From assembly GCA_949316235.1 (NCBI GenBank), contig OX438749.1, positions 13,038,914 through 13,102,913 of the forward strand: DNA of 64,000 bases, in the 5' to 3' direction. Position 1 is the first letter of the stretch. Every line of letters starts with the position of its first letter. The DNA comes from Oegoconia quadripuncta. Its lineage: Eukaryota > Arthropoda > Insecta > Lepidoptera > Autostichidae. Below the pieces are notes generated by a model that searched no databases, was not told the DNA's origin, and saw only the letters and a program-made list of their open reading frames with translations. Positions 30,290-41,700 of this stretch are shown here, in pieces. Position numbers and translations under genes: made by a program.

Positions 30290-30905
30290 ACGAAGTGGCA
30301 GTTAGGTTAGAGGATCTTAGTACTATAAAGCTGTAATTTGGCATGGGTATACTTATTAATCACGTCGACAAAGAGGTAAAATATAAAGTTGAAATGAAAA
30401 AAAATTTTTAGGGTAAGGATTATTTTTATTTTTGTACAGACAGCTGCAGAGAAACCAGACCCTCAATTCACATAATGTCTGCAAGTACGGGGGGTCATGT
30501 TTCTCTGCAGCTGCTGTATACTATCGTGTGGAATGTCGTTGGATAGGTAATTTAAAAATATTATAGGTTATTTTCAACAGTTTTTTCCCTTTGCGAAATA
30601 TTAAGCTTTAAACTGCTAATTTTTGTTACAGTCAACCTAGCTTTGTGTGCCAACTAAACTATTGTTTTTTGTTACGTGAAAAAATTCACGGCAGTTATAT
30701 AACGAAGTCAAAAGGAAAACTACCACAGCTAAGTAGGCTTCACAAGTTAAAAGTAATAGTCGAAACATTTATAAAATGTACTTTCCATTAAAAATTATTT
30801 ATCAAACAACACAAAGCCCCTTTCTAAATCCGCATATTATGACTGGAAAGTACGGAACCCTACAATGCGAGTGGCCCGACACACACTTGACCGGGATTTT
30901 TATAT
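30290..30905 (+). repeat. Interspersed repeat ending 'GAGTGGCCCGACACACACTTGACC' (copy 1)
   Basis: Landmarks in order: 'AAGCTGTAATTTGGCAT', 'TTTTTGTAC', 'ATCGTGTGGAATGTCGTTGG', 'AAATATTAAGCTTTAAA', 'AATTTTTGTTA', 'TCACGGCAGT', 'AAGGAAAACTA', 'GTACGGAACCCTACAATGCG', 'AGTGGCCCGACACACACTTG'. The same order recurs at 46735-47325 and, more decayed, at 58890-59480. A very common lepidopteran repeat; class uncertain. An 80-bp hairpin insert sits at 30438-30520. Confidence 0.7.
30438..30520. mobile_element. Small hairpin insertion (about 80 bp)
   Basis: CAGCTGCAGAGAAAC at 30441-30455 and its perfect reverse complement at 30499-30513 flank a 43-nt loop. The sister repeats at 46940 and 59115 run from 'TTTTTGTAC' straight to the next landmark, so this segment is an insertion. 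Confidence 0.6.
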
Positions 30906-30915
30906 TTATTATGAT

Positions 30916-33010
30916 TATTTCGCGACATTTTTATTGCCTATCAGTGCCAATTTTTTTTGCTATTAGGATCTTATTTTGGTACACAAAAGGCGAAATCATT
31001 TTAGTGTGATACTATGTTTAATTTAGAGATTTAATGGTCTTCTTTGATGCCATAAGAATATAGGTGAGTTTTTAGGCACATTTATCGATTCGATTCCCGA
31101 TTCAGATAAATAAGTAAGAACTCGGAAAAGAAAGATCTCATCTCTAACATTCTCACTGGGTCTTCAGAATTTTCTCCACCGCTCATAGTTTTAATCTTCT
31201 CCATAACGACAAATTTTAAGTAATCACCAGGCATTAGCTAGGTATTTAAATAGTATTTTTTGATATACTTTGCACTTAGGTACTGAGCTAAGAAGTGTTT
31301 ACGTCGTTATAATTATTAGGTGAAATAACTTTTGAATTTAGAAGGATTACAAAAGGAAAATGGACCCGTAACAGAAATCAACTTGAGAGACATTAAAATG
31401 TCATCTATGTTATGAAACTCTGAGTATTGTGACGTTCCCCGTTAATTTTTACTGCTGACGAGCTTTCTAAACTGTTAAAAGAGTAAGGTAATTAAGTATG
31501 ATGGATATTCGGAGTTTATCGCGGGCGGTAGAGACGCGGCCTTCTCGCAACTTTCTTATCGCCCTCTGGACGAACTTTACGACGTCTTGTGGAGACGTTG
31601 CGAAATATTTCGTACGTAAACGTGGCCCATGTACACAGGCACAACGAAAGAGCTGCATGGTTTCATTCACCATGGTAGCTCATGCCCCCCCTCTTGCAAA
31701 TTTTAAACTATGATTTGCGGATCTTCCATTGCCCACTCAGTGAACCTATAACTAAGGTTTATTTAAAGAGTTAACTTTCAAGTTTTGACAATTACCTAAT
31801 GATCATTCTTTGTGAGGGGGCCGTAGCCCACCCCAGTCAAGAACCTGGCAACCCTACGCTCGTGTATAAATACGGTATACAACGTGTTTGCGAGTTACAC
31901 GGAGAGACAATGGAACACGAACAAAGAATGGCTCATTTTGCATTTAGCATGTAATAGGGTGATTTATTGGATGTGTGAAATATTTTGCGAAATACGACTA
32001 CTGAAGAGAGAAGCTCTGGTGATATATTGAATTTTTTAAGAGGCGGCTTTCCTTACCCTGAATCTATCGGCTTCAATAAGAAAGCTCAAGAATTACTTAC
32101 CTAAAAAAATTTGCGAACATATTCAACGTTTTGTGATGTTGTCTTCAAGAAGAAACAACGGGTTCAGTGGATGTTCAGAACAGTAATAAATCTATCCATC
32201 CACAATTTTTTACTACCTACCAATGAAGATAGCCTAGGCTACATCTTTATCAAGCCTGGCCTTCTAGCGATATTCATTAGTTAGCGTATTTGCTCTAATC
32301 TTAACGCAGAGCATGCGGGTTAGCGATCGCTCTGTCCATCATGATTGTGGTTGATATCCCGTGGAGTTCCTGAGGCCAGAGACCAGAACATAAAATAACA
32401 CTGACGAACAACTGATTTTTAAGCACTCGTACGTACGTGATTATCGATGTTTTAATTTCTATTGATCACAGAACGGATGAATGTCACACTGGAAAAAAAG
32501 AAATATCTATTTACTGTAAAGCTCAAATGAAACTCTAATTAACTTTGAACGTATTTTAAGTGTGTTTCGTTTTTGTGAAGTTTTAACATATATTTGTAGA
32601 AAACGCATTTGAGCTTCGGCTGAGCTGTTGAAAAGTGCATGCTCATTTGGGGATTATATAAACCCTCTATTCTTGTACAATTAATTTAATTTATTACTAA
32701 GTACTGATACTCATTAGTTCAATCAAAAAAATTCTCAGTAGTACAATTGCAGGGACTTTTTACAATTATAAGTTAATAATAATTAAATGTTATTTAATGC
32801 ATTGTGTGAGTATAAATCCTTATACGTGTTTCCTTAAAAATCCCGACATGAGATTAATTTTTATTTCCCGTAGCTTGTTTTCTTCTTTATGTCAAGAAAA
32901 CCGATTCAAAACAAATGGTTACGATAAGGTATTTCATATCATATCTAAACGACTCCTTTGTTCATAACAAGAATATGACTCACTCCAACTCCTAGTCTTA
33001 TCTGCACTAT
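30916..33010. other. Unassigned, with a GC-richer island at 31490-31720
   Basis: The island is open in frames on both strands (68-71 codons), which suggests composition rather than coding. A TATAAATA at 31864 lies in 'CGTGTATAAATACGGTATAC' but no initiator follows at the right distance. The remainder shows nothing. Confidence 0.35.
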
Positions 33011-34170
33011 ATGTATTTTTCATGACATTCCCTGAAAGGGGTCACGTGGTACGCGTATACTGTATACTATGTAGATTTCTAGTATTGCCGGAAGGCGACC
33101 CTTGTCAAGGGAGATTTGTAAACGAAAAAGCCTCTAATTTGGGTTTCTGTTTTGACAAGTCATCTGGAGGTAGTCTGACGTTTCAAAGGAAAAGGAGCCT
33201 TGATGCCAGTTTTAGTTTCGAGTTAATTACGCGCTTTGACGTGCCAACGGGGACTTCAAATTATGCACTAAAATTGAGAGGTTAGAAAGAGTCGAGTTCG
33301 TCCCTATCATTTTGTATTGACCGTCACGTAAACTAGTATTTATAATAATTTGTTGTGAATTTTGGCAAGAGAGAGTACAAGTTTTCAACATTTACACGTT
33401 TATTATTTTATTTACACGTTTATATTATATTAAATGTGTACACCTAGAGTAGAATCCCTTTGAATTCACATGCAAGAGAGTAAGAAATTTTAGACATATT
33501 AACTTAGCTATTACTACAATATGAAGGCAATTATTATTGTTTAATAATATGTTACATAACTAATTTTATTATTAACTAGTCTTCTGACGGATAGAATCGA
33601 TTTATTTGAAATTTCCGAATAATGTTAATTCAGGACATGGTTCATGGACATTCAATTATATTAAGGCGTTTAACGTGATTGAGTAACATATAGGCAAACT
33701 TTCTCATTTAAATTATTATGAGGTCATCGATTTTTAAAAATGTATAAAAATTTATTAGATCTCGGAAATCCGAGCTTCCGCTTCAAATCTAGGAAGGTGT
33801 GAACCGTATTCCGTGACTAGACTAGATGTCCTAGCCAAAAAGAAATTAACTGAAAATAAAAACCTAAACAAAAATTAATAGAGACAATCTGTTTCAGCAG
33901 TCATGTTTTTTAATAACTCCATAACTAATGAAATATTATATTATACGGGTTAGCCGGCTGTTCACACTTTTCGTTTCGATCCTGTATATTGGTATCCTCA
34001 TTACCATTTAATATAAAGTATGCGTTGATGGTCGCCTGTTTTTATATAATATTGTTATTTTGACATCCAACTTGTCACAATACTCTTATAAAATTTTTAG
34101 CTAATAACCTGTTGCTCCTATACACTATTATCTACACTATCCAATATTAATAGGCACTATTATTATTATA
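33011..34170. other. Unassigned; GC-richer 33011-33300
   Basis: An 87-codon frame (33022-33285) has no recognisable domain and no ATG context worth noting. It could be non-coding conserved DNA. 33301-34170 is AT-rich and featureless. Confidence 0.35.
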
Positions 34171-34174
34171 TACA

Positions 34175-34390
34175 AGTTTACCGCCCGCGACTTCGCGCGC
34201 GTGGATTTACTTTATCGCAGACTTTCAGAATGAAAAGTAGCTTACTTCCTTCTCTAGGTCCGACACTATGTCTCTGCTAAATTTCAATACGATCAGTTCA
34301 GAGGTTTAGTCAAAAGGTAACAAACAGACTTCCAGAATGTCTTTAAGTATTACTGTGTTTTATATGTTACCAGGATTACATTATACTAGC
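34175..34390 (-). repeat. RTE/SINE-type module, minus strand
   Basis: 'CCGCCCGCGACTTCGCGCGC' followed by 'GTGGATTTA', 'AAGTAGCTTACTTCCTTCTC' and 'AGTTCAGAGGTTTAGTC' are the reverse complement of the module seen at 20081-20290. Confidence 0.65.
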
Positions 34391-34494
34391 TCTCGATACA
34401 AAATATAAACTATCACTTATGTTTTATAGTGCTGTGTATAGTATCGGTACGTAAAAAGAATAGAAGCAACCCGTCGCGTTCCGTGGATGTCGTG

Positions 34495-34900
34495 AAAGCT
34501 ACTAAGGGACCTTCCACCAAAAAACATATAGATTTTAACGGCGATGGGCTCACCCATATTTCATAAGGTGAACTGTGGATATTGTTTCATGCATTAAACT
34601 TTTTTTTTATGCATAACGGGTTGGTACTTGACCTCAATCACACCTGATGTTAACAAACAAACTCTTAATATTTGGAACACCCAAATACAAATTTTTGGGG
34701 TATCGCTAACCACCAATTTTGTTATTAAAGGTCATGGTGGCAGCTAGCCAAGCGGACATTTAAAATGCCCTACCACCAACCATACTAATCATGTACCCCG
34801 CTGGGGAACGAACCCACGACCTCTGATTCGTAAATCCTATATTTGAGCCACAGAGGCGGCTTTCTACGGACATTTAAAATGCCCTACCACAAACCAAACC
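34495..34900. repeat. Composite: two repeat families plus a tRNA-like SINE head
   Basis: 34495-34600 and 34660-34730 are the reverse of the 'CCCAAATAGGGTGG' family; between them (34605-34655) sits a LINE-like 3' end (ATGCATAACGGGTTGGTACT). 34800-34860 is a decayed tRNA-SINE head (GGGGAACGAACCCACGACC). 'GGACATTTAAAATGCCCTAC' occurs at 34754 and 34868, a short direct duplication. Confidence 0.5.
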
Positions 34901-35774
34901 GAGTACTAAATGGGATACACATTATGAAATCACTATTAGACTTATTTTCTTCTTTCTGCATTGGTATCATCATGCATTTGTATAATCATATAGTCTCGGT
35001 GTTTATAGGCGCGCGCGAACGTCGTCGTCGCTCGCGTTTGCGATGTTATCCGCACAAATACCCCAAACAGGCGATTTCCGTTGCCCCCGTATCTTGATCA
35101 GGTGACGCAACAAAACATAAAAAGCCAAATTGTACATCTTTTTTCAGTTAACAAATCCGTCTTGACGAGGGTCTACAGTTTTTTTTGGGCAAAAGTAGAA
35201 ATAAGAAAGATATTACAGCAAATCCTGCTAGATCACGTTCAGAATCTCGATTTTTTCGATTATTTAGAAACAAAAACCGGCTGCGATCTTCGACAAAAAA
35301 TGGAATGTGGATTGGGGTGTTTTGAATTTTTATCTCGTACATGTATACATATACAGACACTGGCTCGATATCAGTTGCTCGCTATTAGAAGTATTGTAAC
35401 AGCAATTTATATAGATACGTAAATATGATTCTATAGTGATGTTATGGATATGGGAATACTCGTAAATTAATTATTAGTCTGTTAGAGAACATACTTTGTA
35501 GTATAATACTATTACTATCTTCTCACGTGTGGAGTTTATTTCTTTATCTTTAAGTAAAAGGAACCAATAATGATGTTACAATTGCGTCTTGACTGTTGCC
35601 ATATTCGTGGTTCTGAGATTTGATAATTATAGTATCCAATATTTTCTTGTATTATCACTATATATGTAGGAATATTTTACACTATCATTGCATGTAAGTT
35701 GATGTTCATATGTAATGTACGTATGTTTATATCTATTGTTTAGTATCTATTATTTTATATATATTTTTTTAAGT
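34901..35774. other. Unassigned DNA
   Basis: A 113-codon frame (35081-35422) starts with TTG, lacks recognisable motifs, and is overlapped by an equally long minus frame. Not accepted as a gene, though a 'CATCTTTTTTCAG' acceptor-like site at 35134-35146 was noted. Confidence 0.35.
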
Positions 35775-35955
35775 CATTGGTGCACAACCTACTTGCTTTT
35801 ATCGCGTTCTACTTTTTTCTTTACCCAAAGGTTGTCTGGTAGAAATCGCTTAAGACCGCCTGGTTGTACAATTTTTTTTTGAAGCTATATACATGAAGTG
35901 CATTGTAGAATTTTTGTGCAATACACTTTATTGATTGATGACTTGATTGATTGAT
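35775..35955 (+). repeat. CR1-type LINE 3' UTR with (TTGA)n tail
   Basis: 'TACCCAAAGGTTGTCTGGTA', 'GAAATCGCTTAAGACCGCCT', 'GTGCAATACACTTTATTGAT' and a TTGATTGA tail. Same family as 37385-37522. A decayed relative of the tail is at 56180-56212. Confidence 0.75.
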
Positions 35956-36454
35956 TAAAATTATGACTCAACTGCGTTTAATTTTTGGCTTAATTTTATA
36001 ACAAATCCTTGAGATCCATAAAATTGTTATCCTTTCTTAATAAATGCATTTCAAGTAACTTCAATATTTAATGAGCAGTAGTTAGAAGTAATTTTACATG
36101 TAAGTTAGAGAATCTAACGTTTGTTTTCTTTGTTTATAAATCTGCCTATGACACAGGTAACCTTCCAAAGGATCTTATATCTTGTAACAAGAAAGCAATG
36201 CGAACTTAAATATAGATATGGAAGAGAGGGACAGAGGTATTCTTTATTACTTAGATACCGGGTAGCTTCTCACTTTCAGTCTCATCTTTACTTAACTTAA
36301 CCCGTTATGCAAAAAGAAAGCCTGCTATCCATGCCATAGTATAGCCGTATCCTGTTATAAAAAAAATAAGTTTCTAGTGCAATGTAAATATACGGTCTCT
36401 CAAAGCGTATTTTCATACGAAAAGTTCCACTAACTGACAGATAGATCATTCTAA

Positions 36455-36712
36455 CCTATATAAATAAATATCCTTGGACATACAGTCAGCGCGATTTAGT
36501 TCCACACTAAGTAACTAGGCTTGTATTATGGATACCAGTTGGTTGATAAACTTCATAAATACATTGTAAATAAAAACATATATTAATGAAAAACATCCAT
36601 AACTCGGGTATACATGTCCGTATTAATATACCCCAAGCGGGATTCGAACCTGCGAACTTTTGGTATAGCAGTCAGCGTTTCAAACCACTACATCAAACAG
36701 GTCGTCTAATAA
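36455..36712 (-). repeat. tRNA-derived SINE (full length)
   Basis: The minus-strand head at 36712 reads 'GACGACCTGTTTGATGTAGT', then the B box 'GGTTCGAATCCCGCTTGGGG' (about 36635), body with 'CCATAACTCGGG' on the plus strand, and tail near 'TAAATATCCTTGGACATACA'. About 258 bp. Confidence 0.85.
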
Positions 36713-36769
36713 TTACGAGTATGATACTGCCCAGTTGCCTACAATCCTGATAATTGAAAATTTAGAAAA

Positions 36770-37310
36770 CCCCCGAGAAAACAAGTGATTATGTCCTTCG
36801 AAACGGCTTAACCGATTTTCATCAAATATGGCTAAGAACCTGCCCCCTGGTTTAGTTTTTAATATACCGGTGAGTTTTTTACCGTAAGGAAAAAAATAGG
36901 GCATATTATGTAAGTGAAATAGAAGTTATTGGTATAGGTAGTTTATTTTTTTTTTCAAAACCATTATTGACCCACTCGTCTGCCGGAGATTGATATGCGA
37001 CTGGCGGGATTCATAAGGTTCATGCAAATTTTAATGGGAACTCATATTTTCTCATTTTTTTTTTATTTATTTAATTTAATGATGTAATTATGTGCAGTAG
37101 GCTACATTCGCGACCGTCAAATGCTACAACGTTTTATTATATTTTATGGTTTTGAAAAAAAAAAGTAAACTACCTTCTATTTCACTTACCTAATACGCCC
37201 TATTTTTTTCCTTACGGAAAAAAAAACTCACCAGTATAAAAAAACTCACTGCAGTTGGATCACGCATTACTGGGATACGTCCGGACAAAGACGGGATATA
37301 CACACATACA
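36770..37310 (+). repeat. SINE/LINE-tail module split by a foldback MITE
   Basis: The left piece 'TTCGAAACGGCTTAACCGAT' and 'TTTTCATCAAATATGGCTAA' (to 36864) and the right piece 'ACTGGGATACGTCCGGACAA' and 'GACGGGATATACACACA' (from 37238) are contiguous in the copy at 63080-63300. The MITE 36865-37237 lies between them. Confidence 0.65.
36865..37237. mobile_element. Foldback MITE with TA target site
   Basis: Ends 'CCGGTGAGTTTTTTACCGTA' and the reverse complement of 'CCTTACGG ... AACTCACCAG'. The arms also share 'TAGGGC', 'TAAGTGAAATAGAAG' and 'TTTCAAAACCAT', about 90-100 bp in all, flanked by TA on both sides. A second, 3'-truncated copy is at 46388-46620. Confidence 0.75.
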
Positions 37311-37384
37311 CAAGCAAGTAATATAGCATTACCATTTAAGTAATTAATAATTAATACCGCACAACCTAACTATTTCAAATGTAC

Positions 37385-37522
37385 TGTCCTTATACCCAAA
37401 GGTTGCGTGGAAGAGATCGCTTTTAGTGATAAGGTCGCCAAATTGTACATTATATTCTTACCACTTTTCTGAAACTGTATTTTCTTATCTGTTGTGCAAT
37501 AAAGTGTATTTGTATTTGTAAT
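37385..37522 (+). repeat. CR1-type LINE 3' UTR
   Basis: 'CCCAAAGGTTGCGTGGAAGA', 'GATCGCTTTTAGTGATAAGG', 'TTGTGCAATAAAGTGTATTT' and a TATTTG tail. Confidence 0.75.
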
Positions 37523-37664
37523 TATTATAATAGCAATAACTAGGAAAATCAGTAAATTTTTGCATGTGAAAATTATCACCTGACAAACTTATTTATGCGG
37601 TTTTCTTCATACAACTTCTACGTAACTAACTACATGTATTTAAGTTACTCGGTTTAAGAAGTTT

Positions 37665-37918
37665 GTGAGTGGTGATGTTGGGTAGGTTTGAAATCTTCAG
37701 GGCTGGAGTCCTACTCGCACTTTGCTGGTTTTTTAACCCCCGATGCAAAAAGAGCGATGTTATAAAGTTTGACACCTATGTCTGTATGTTTATCTGCGAC
37801 ATTGTACCACCAAAACGCGACGCAAATTTGAAAGTGTTTTTTATTTTTTAAAGCTAGTGTTTGCGAAATGGTTCTTACCAATATTTCATGGCAATCGGTA
37901 CATCCGCTTCGAAGATAT
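37665..37918 (+). repeat. Repeat flank of the following MITE
   Basis: 'AACCCCCGATGCAAAAAGAG' and 'GTATGTTTATCTGCG' match a common lepidopteran interspersed repeat from memory. The two copies of the next MITE at 37919 and 47865 share 'AGATAT(T)TTAAGAGGG' context, so part of this may belong to it. Confidence 0.4.
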
Positions 37919-38478
37919 TTAAGAGGGTTTATTCCGTCCAGTGGCGCCCTCATTGGACTAATTATGATTTTTTTTAAGAACAGAATAAATAAAAATCGCT
38001 GTGAACTGCACTCGAGAAGCCTAAAATCGAAATAATACCTAAACAGCTTTAATGGGGGTTATTTTCCAAATATCACGATTATAAAAAAGTGACTGTTGGG
38101 TACTGGCAATCAGACCTGACAGCTTTAGTTTTAAGTTTGAAGATTGTTTTGTTTCGGTAGATGTCAGGTTATGTTTTGTCTCTGCTCTTGCTGTGAATTA
38201 GGTTATTTTTACTATTATATTTTATTATTAGCTTGCGATCTGCCTATCATTCAATTTATACAGTCCACTTGCTCCTCAAACATCCCGTTTCTAACAGTGA
38301 CTGTTATCATCAATAATTTAAAACTCTCGAAAATAACCGTAATTCAAGCTATTTATATATTATTTATAATTACCTATAAGGCTTTTGAGTGCAGATCAAT
38401 TTTTTATTTATTTATGCTGTTTATAAAGAAATCTTATTATTTCTCCAATGACGCCGCCACTAGACGGATTAAACCCTC
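37919..38478. mobile_element. MITE with about 60-bp inverted termini
   Basis: 'TTAAGAGGGTTTATTCCGTC' and 'CAGTGGCGCC' at the left face 'GGCGCCGTCAT'-like and 'GACGGATTAAACCCTCTTAA' at the right (38459-38478), with 'AAGATTTC' / 'GAAATCTT' inside. Both ends read TTAA, which would fit a piggyBac-like target, but other copies are too broken to confirm. Confidence 0.6.
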
Positions 38479-38570
38479 TTAAGTTTTAACATATTATTTT
38501 TAAATGGTTCGTAGACACAATAAAATATTTAGTGATATACATATTATCTTAATATCTTTATTGTGGTGAC

Positions 38571-39201
38571 ACTTTGAAACGCATAATGTTATTGTCATAA
38601 GTTCAATTGACATACATCATATGGCATACAAATTAATAAGTATAACAGTGTTTCGCAAATTTATTATTACGCATAAACATAATAACGCAGATTTAAGCCA
38701 TAATCATATAAATCTATATTTTCATTTGCCATATTTTTATAAGGCATACTTTGAAACGCAGATTTTTATTATGCATAAATTACCATATTCATAATTTTGT
38801 CGAGTTCTTGGCACCCCGACATGGATAGGTTAGGTTCGAAGGGTATGGCGGAAGCGATCGCCCGCCATACCCTTCGTGTTAGGTTGACATGTATGCATCC
38901 CTGCTTGCCTATTTGCTTGCTTGCATGCTTGCTCTTAGAAGCTTAGTGATTTTGCCGGTTATTCTTATTAAATTATGCTTCTTAAATATTATGTCTTTTG
39001 AATATTATGGTCAACAAAAATTATGCCTTTCATTACTTATGCTTATTAAAATTATGCCTTTCTATGATTATGCCTTACAGGTTTCGACCATATGATATTA
39101 TGTGTAATGAAGTTATGCTATAACGGTTTATTGCAAATGACTATTATGGCGAGTAATATTATGAATTGTCAGTTTATGGTGAAAAACGTTATGCGTTTCA
39201 A
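38571..39201. mobile_element. MITE with TTGAAACGCATAA termini and TTATGC-rich interior
   Basis: TTGAAACGCATAATGTT at 38574 and AACGTTATGCGTTTCAA at 39185-39201 are inverted termini. The interior is strewn with ATTATGCC/TTATGC/GCATAA words on both strands. A strong hairpin lies near the middle (38837-38876). The right terminus is the target of the hAT element that follows, whose duplication copy is at 41917. Confidence 0.7.
38837..38876. repeat. Perfect 15-bp hairpin with GCGATCGC in the loop
   Basis: Stem CGAAGGGTATGGCGG / CCGCCATACCCTTCG, loop of 10 nt containing the 8-bp palindrome GCGATCGC; flanked by 'GGTTAGGTT' and 'GTTAGGTTG' in direct orientation. Confidence 0.9.
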
Positions 39202-40028
39202 CAGTGGCGTAGCGTGAGTTTCCGCCGCCCGGTGCCGACGAGAAATTTGCCGCCCCCTCCAATTTATCATTAGCCAAGAAAAATAGTAAAAAGGCAAATA
39301 AAGCATCTATAAATGAAAAGTAATTATGTTAAGCCGTTATAAAATTTGTACAGCCGCAAAAACAGCCTTTAAATCATTTGGTTAGCTTAAAAAGATTTTG
39401 TTTGCATGAAAACAAATCAGGCATCAATCCTTGTTCCGCAAATAATCTTGATAATGGTCAGTAATTAAATCATAAATAGGTAGTTTACAATAATATGAGT
39501 TTGCGTAATAAACAATCAGTCAGTCTGCAAAATAGCTTCTTCACCAGCAAGATTTCATGATTGATTAGCAGAGAAAACATGTCAATAAGCAATGTATTTG
39601 ATCGTTATACATATTTAAAACATGGTTAGCAAAATAATATACTATTTTTGCTACTTTTATATGCTGCATAACATTACATTTGTTGCTTACTCTGTTTACC
39701 AAAATTTTGGTAAATATAAGTCATTCATTGCAACTTATATAATTAAGCTTATAAAATATGCTGTACAAAAATTTTTACAGCCGTCCAGAATGACATAAAT
39801 TGCTGATTGATTTAGAAATGTTTGCTAGCCATGAGTTACTGGTCAATCAGCTATTTCTGCAGACAGTTTACATTTTTCTGCTCACAGATATACGAATATT
39901 AAGCTTATCCTTTAAATAACACCCTCTGTAAATTGTTTAATTAATAAAAAACAGTTCAAACGCGTGTCGGGCCACGCCTAGAAATTAGGACAAGTACAAA
40001 AGTTTTCCTTTAAAAAACGCACGATGTT

Positions 40029-41700
40029 TTAAAAATGTACTCTTCGTGCTTTTTTTAAAGCAAAATCTTTTATACAATTATCGAGATCAATATGTAGGTC
40101 ATGTTCGTTTGATAATATAGCTAAATTTGATAATCTTTTTTTTTTTTTTATGTTTGACTGGATTCGCGTTTGACCACAATCTCACCTGATGGAAAGTGAC
40201 GATGTGGTCGGAGATGAAGCACGCGATCTCAGTAAATGCCTATTCACTCTGCTCTTGAAGATCCCAAGGTTGTAGGATTCAGGAAAGACTGACACCGGAA
40301 GGGAGTTCCATGCCTTGGCTGTTCGGATGATGAATGAAGAATCGAACTTCTTAGTGGGAATGTTCGGTATATTAACTATATACGGGTGGAATCCCTCCCC
40401 ACGCCTAGTGGTCCGAAGATGGAAGGGTGACGGTGGAATAAGATTATGTAATTCCAACGCACACTCCCCGAAATGTATCCTGTAACTGAGAGACAGGCGA
40501 CTTTGCACGGTGTTCAAGGCTCTGCAATTTAGCAGTCATCGATCTCAATCTCAATCTCTCAAAAAAAGATCAATCTCAACGTGGACATAGTTGATCTCAG
40601 ATAATTTTTGATTAATTTTAATTTAGAGAAACTTTTTTCGCAACTGGCATTACTAACGGCAGCTGTTAGGAATATTCTTAACATTATGACAATATTTGAT
40701 AAGCCATCTTCAAGTTTACACTCAATAATGTATTTTAATAAACCAAATGGGCCTGACTTAATTGAATTCTTCTTTGTTAATGTCTTGAGGAGCATGATCT
40801 AGGTTAAGTTCGTCGACACCCAATATTACTGCAGGTCTTAAACAGGCATATTTTTGCGCTAGATTCTGCAACTGTTGAATCTTCCTCGAATTTCAGCAGT
40901 TACTCTATCTATTGAGGAAAACATTGTCCGCCTCAAGTCGTCTTCATACGATAACCCAACATCTCTACTTCCGTCGCCAAGTATATGCCTCCTCCTTATT
41001 CTTCTTGGGGGTTCAAAAGAAATTTCAAGCTCTTCACCTACATTTTTAGCGTATATTAAAGCCTCTTTTACATATTCATCACGTTTTGCTTCCAATACGG
41101 TCTGTAAAGCGCTTATTTTCTGAGCACAATGATCATCAATAACTTCACGCAGTACCGGTTGCCAGAGTCCTAAATAACATAAAAATGAAAATGATTGCAT
41201 CGCGACTAATAAACTTCCTGCGTCCGTCCGCGTGTTAAAGCTTTCGTCCGTTTCCGTCAGATTTTCAAGTGCAGTTAAAGTTTCCTTGTAATGATCTCTA
41301 AGGACATTCACAGCGTCGCCTCTAGCGCTCCAACGTGTGTCCTGAACCCTCTGCAAACTTTTTCCTGTGGCTGCAAGAAGAACATCCCACCGGTGCGGCG
41401 ATGAAGAAAAAAAAGCGTAGCAGCGTTCTAGCATACCAAAGAAAGTCACGGAATTTATCTCCACTGAAGCTGCATGTTGGCAAACTAGATTGAATGAATG
41501 GTTTGGGCAGGGGACAAAGTCGGCATTAGGATTGATATCCTTTATACGCTGCTGCACACCTGTGTGTTTTCCAGCCATTCGTAAGCTTTCCCTCTACAGT
41601 TCATAATGTCGAGCCCATCAGCCTCGAGTTTGCTTAGTATCATGTCACTAATACATTCCGAAGTTTTGCTTTTCGTTTCAATGAAATGCTTATTGTTCTG
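40029..41700 (-). pseudogene. hAT transposase remnant (ZMYM1-like type), split by a LINE
   Basis: Reading down from 41690: KHFIETKSKTSECISDMILS and LEADGLDIMNCRGKAYE, then a frame break and small deletion near 41578, then MAGKHTGVQQRIKDINPNAD and CPNHSFNLVCQHAA (240 codons to 40859), and after a further break AAVSNASCEKSFSKLKLIKN followed by YLRSTM, the hAT C-terminal dimerisation region. The LINE (40142-40560) interrupts here. The true tail RLSNLAILSNEHDLHIDLDN continues at 40141 to a stop at 40029-40031. The RNase-H-like core is only partly present and the N-terminal zinc-finger region is absent. Transposases of this type move elements with 8-bp duplications, which is what is seen. Confidence 0.85.
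40142..40560 (-). pseudogene. 5'-truncated LINE insertion: reverse transcriptase C-terminus and tail
   Basis: The minus-strand frame 40517-40182 (111 codons) reads YRIHFGECALELHNLIPPSP, TRRGEGFHPYIVNIPNI, FDSSFIIRTAKAWNSLPVSV and FKSRVNRHLL, then the 3' UTR and an A run (T run at 40137-40150 on the plus strand). The same C-terminus occurs at 55324-55941 and the tail at 54376-54520 and 58676-58740. The 5' junction near 40560 is a short GAGATT-rich stretch. It is inserted in the hAT coding region. Confidence 0.88.

Noticed and set aside
31467..31713. Overlapping frames on both strands
   Set aside because: Equal openness on both strands indicates GC composition rather than coding.
31860..31905. 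Second core promoter around TATAAATA
   Set aside because: No arthropod initiator at 25-35 bp downstream and only a 13-codon frame follows.
35081..35422. 113-codon plus frame
   Set aside because: Starts at TTG, no motif, overlapped by an open minus frame.
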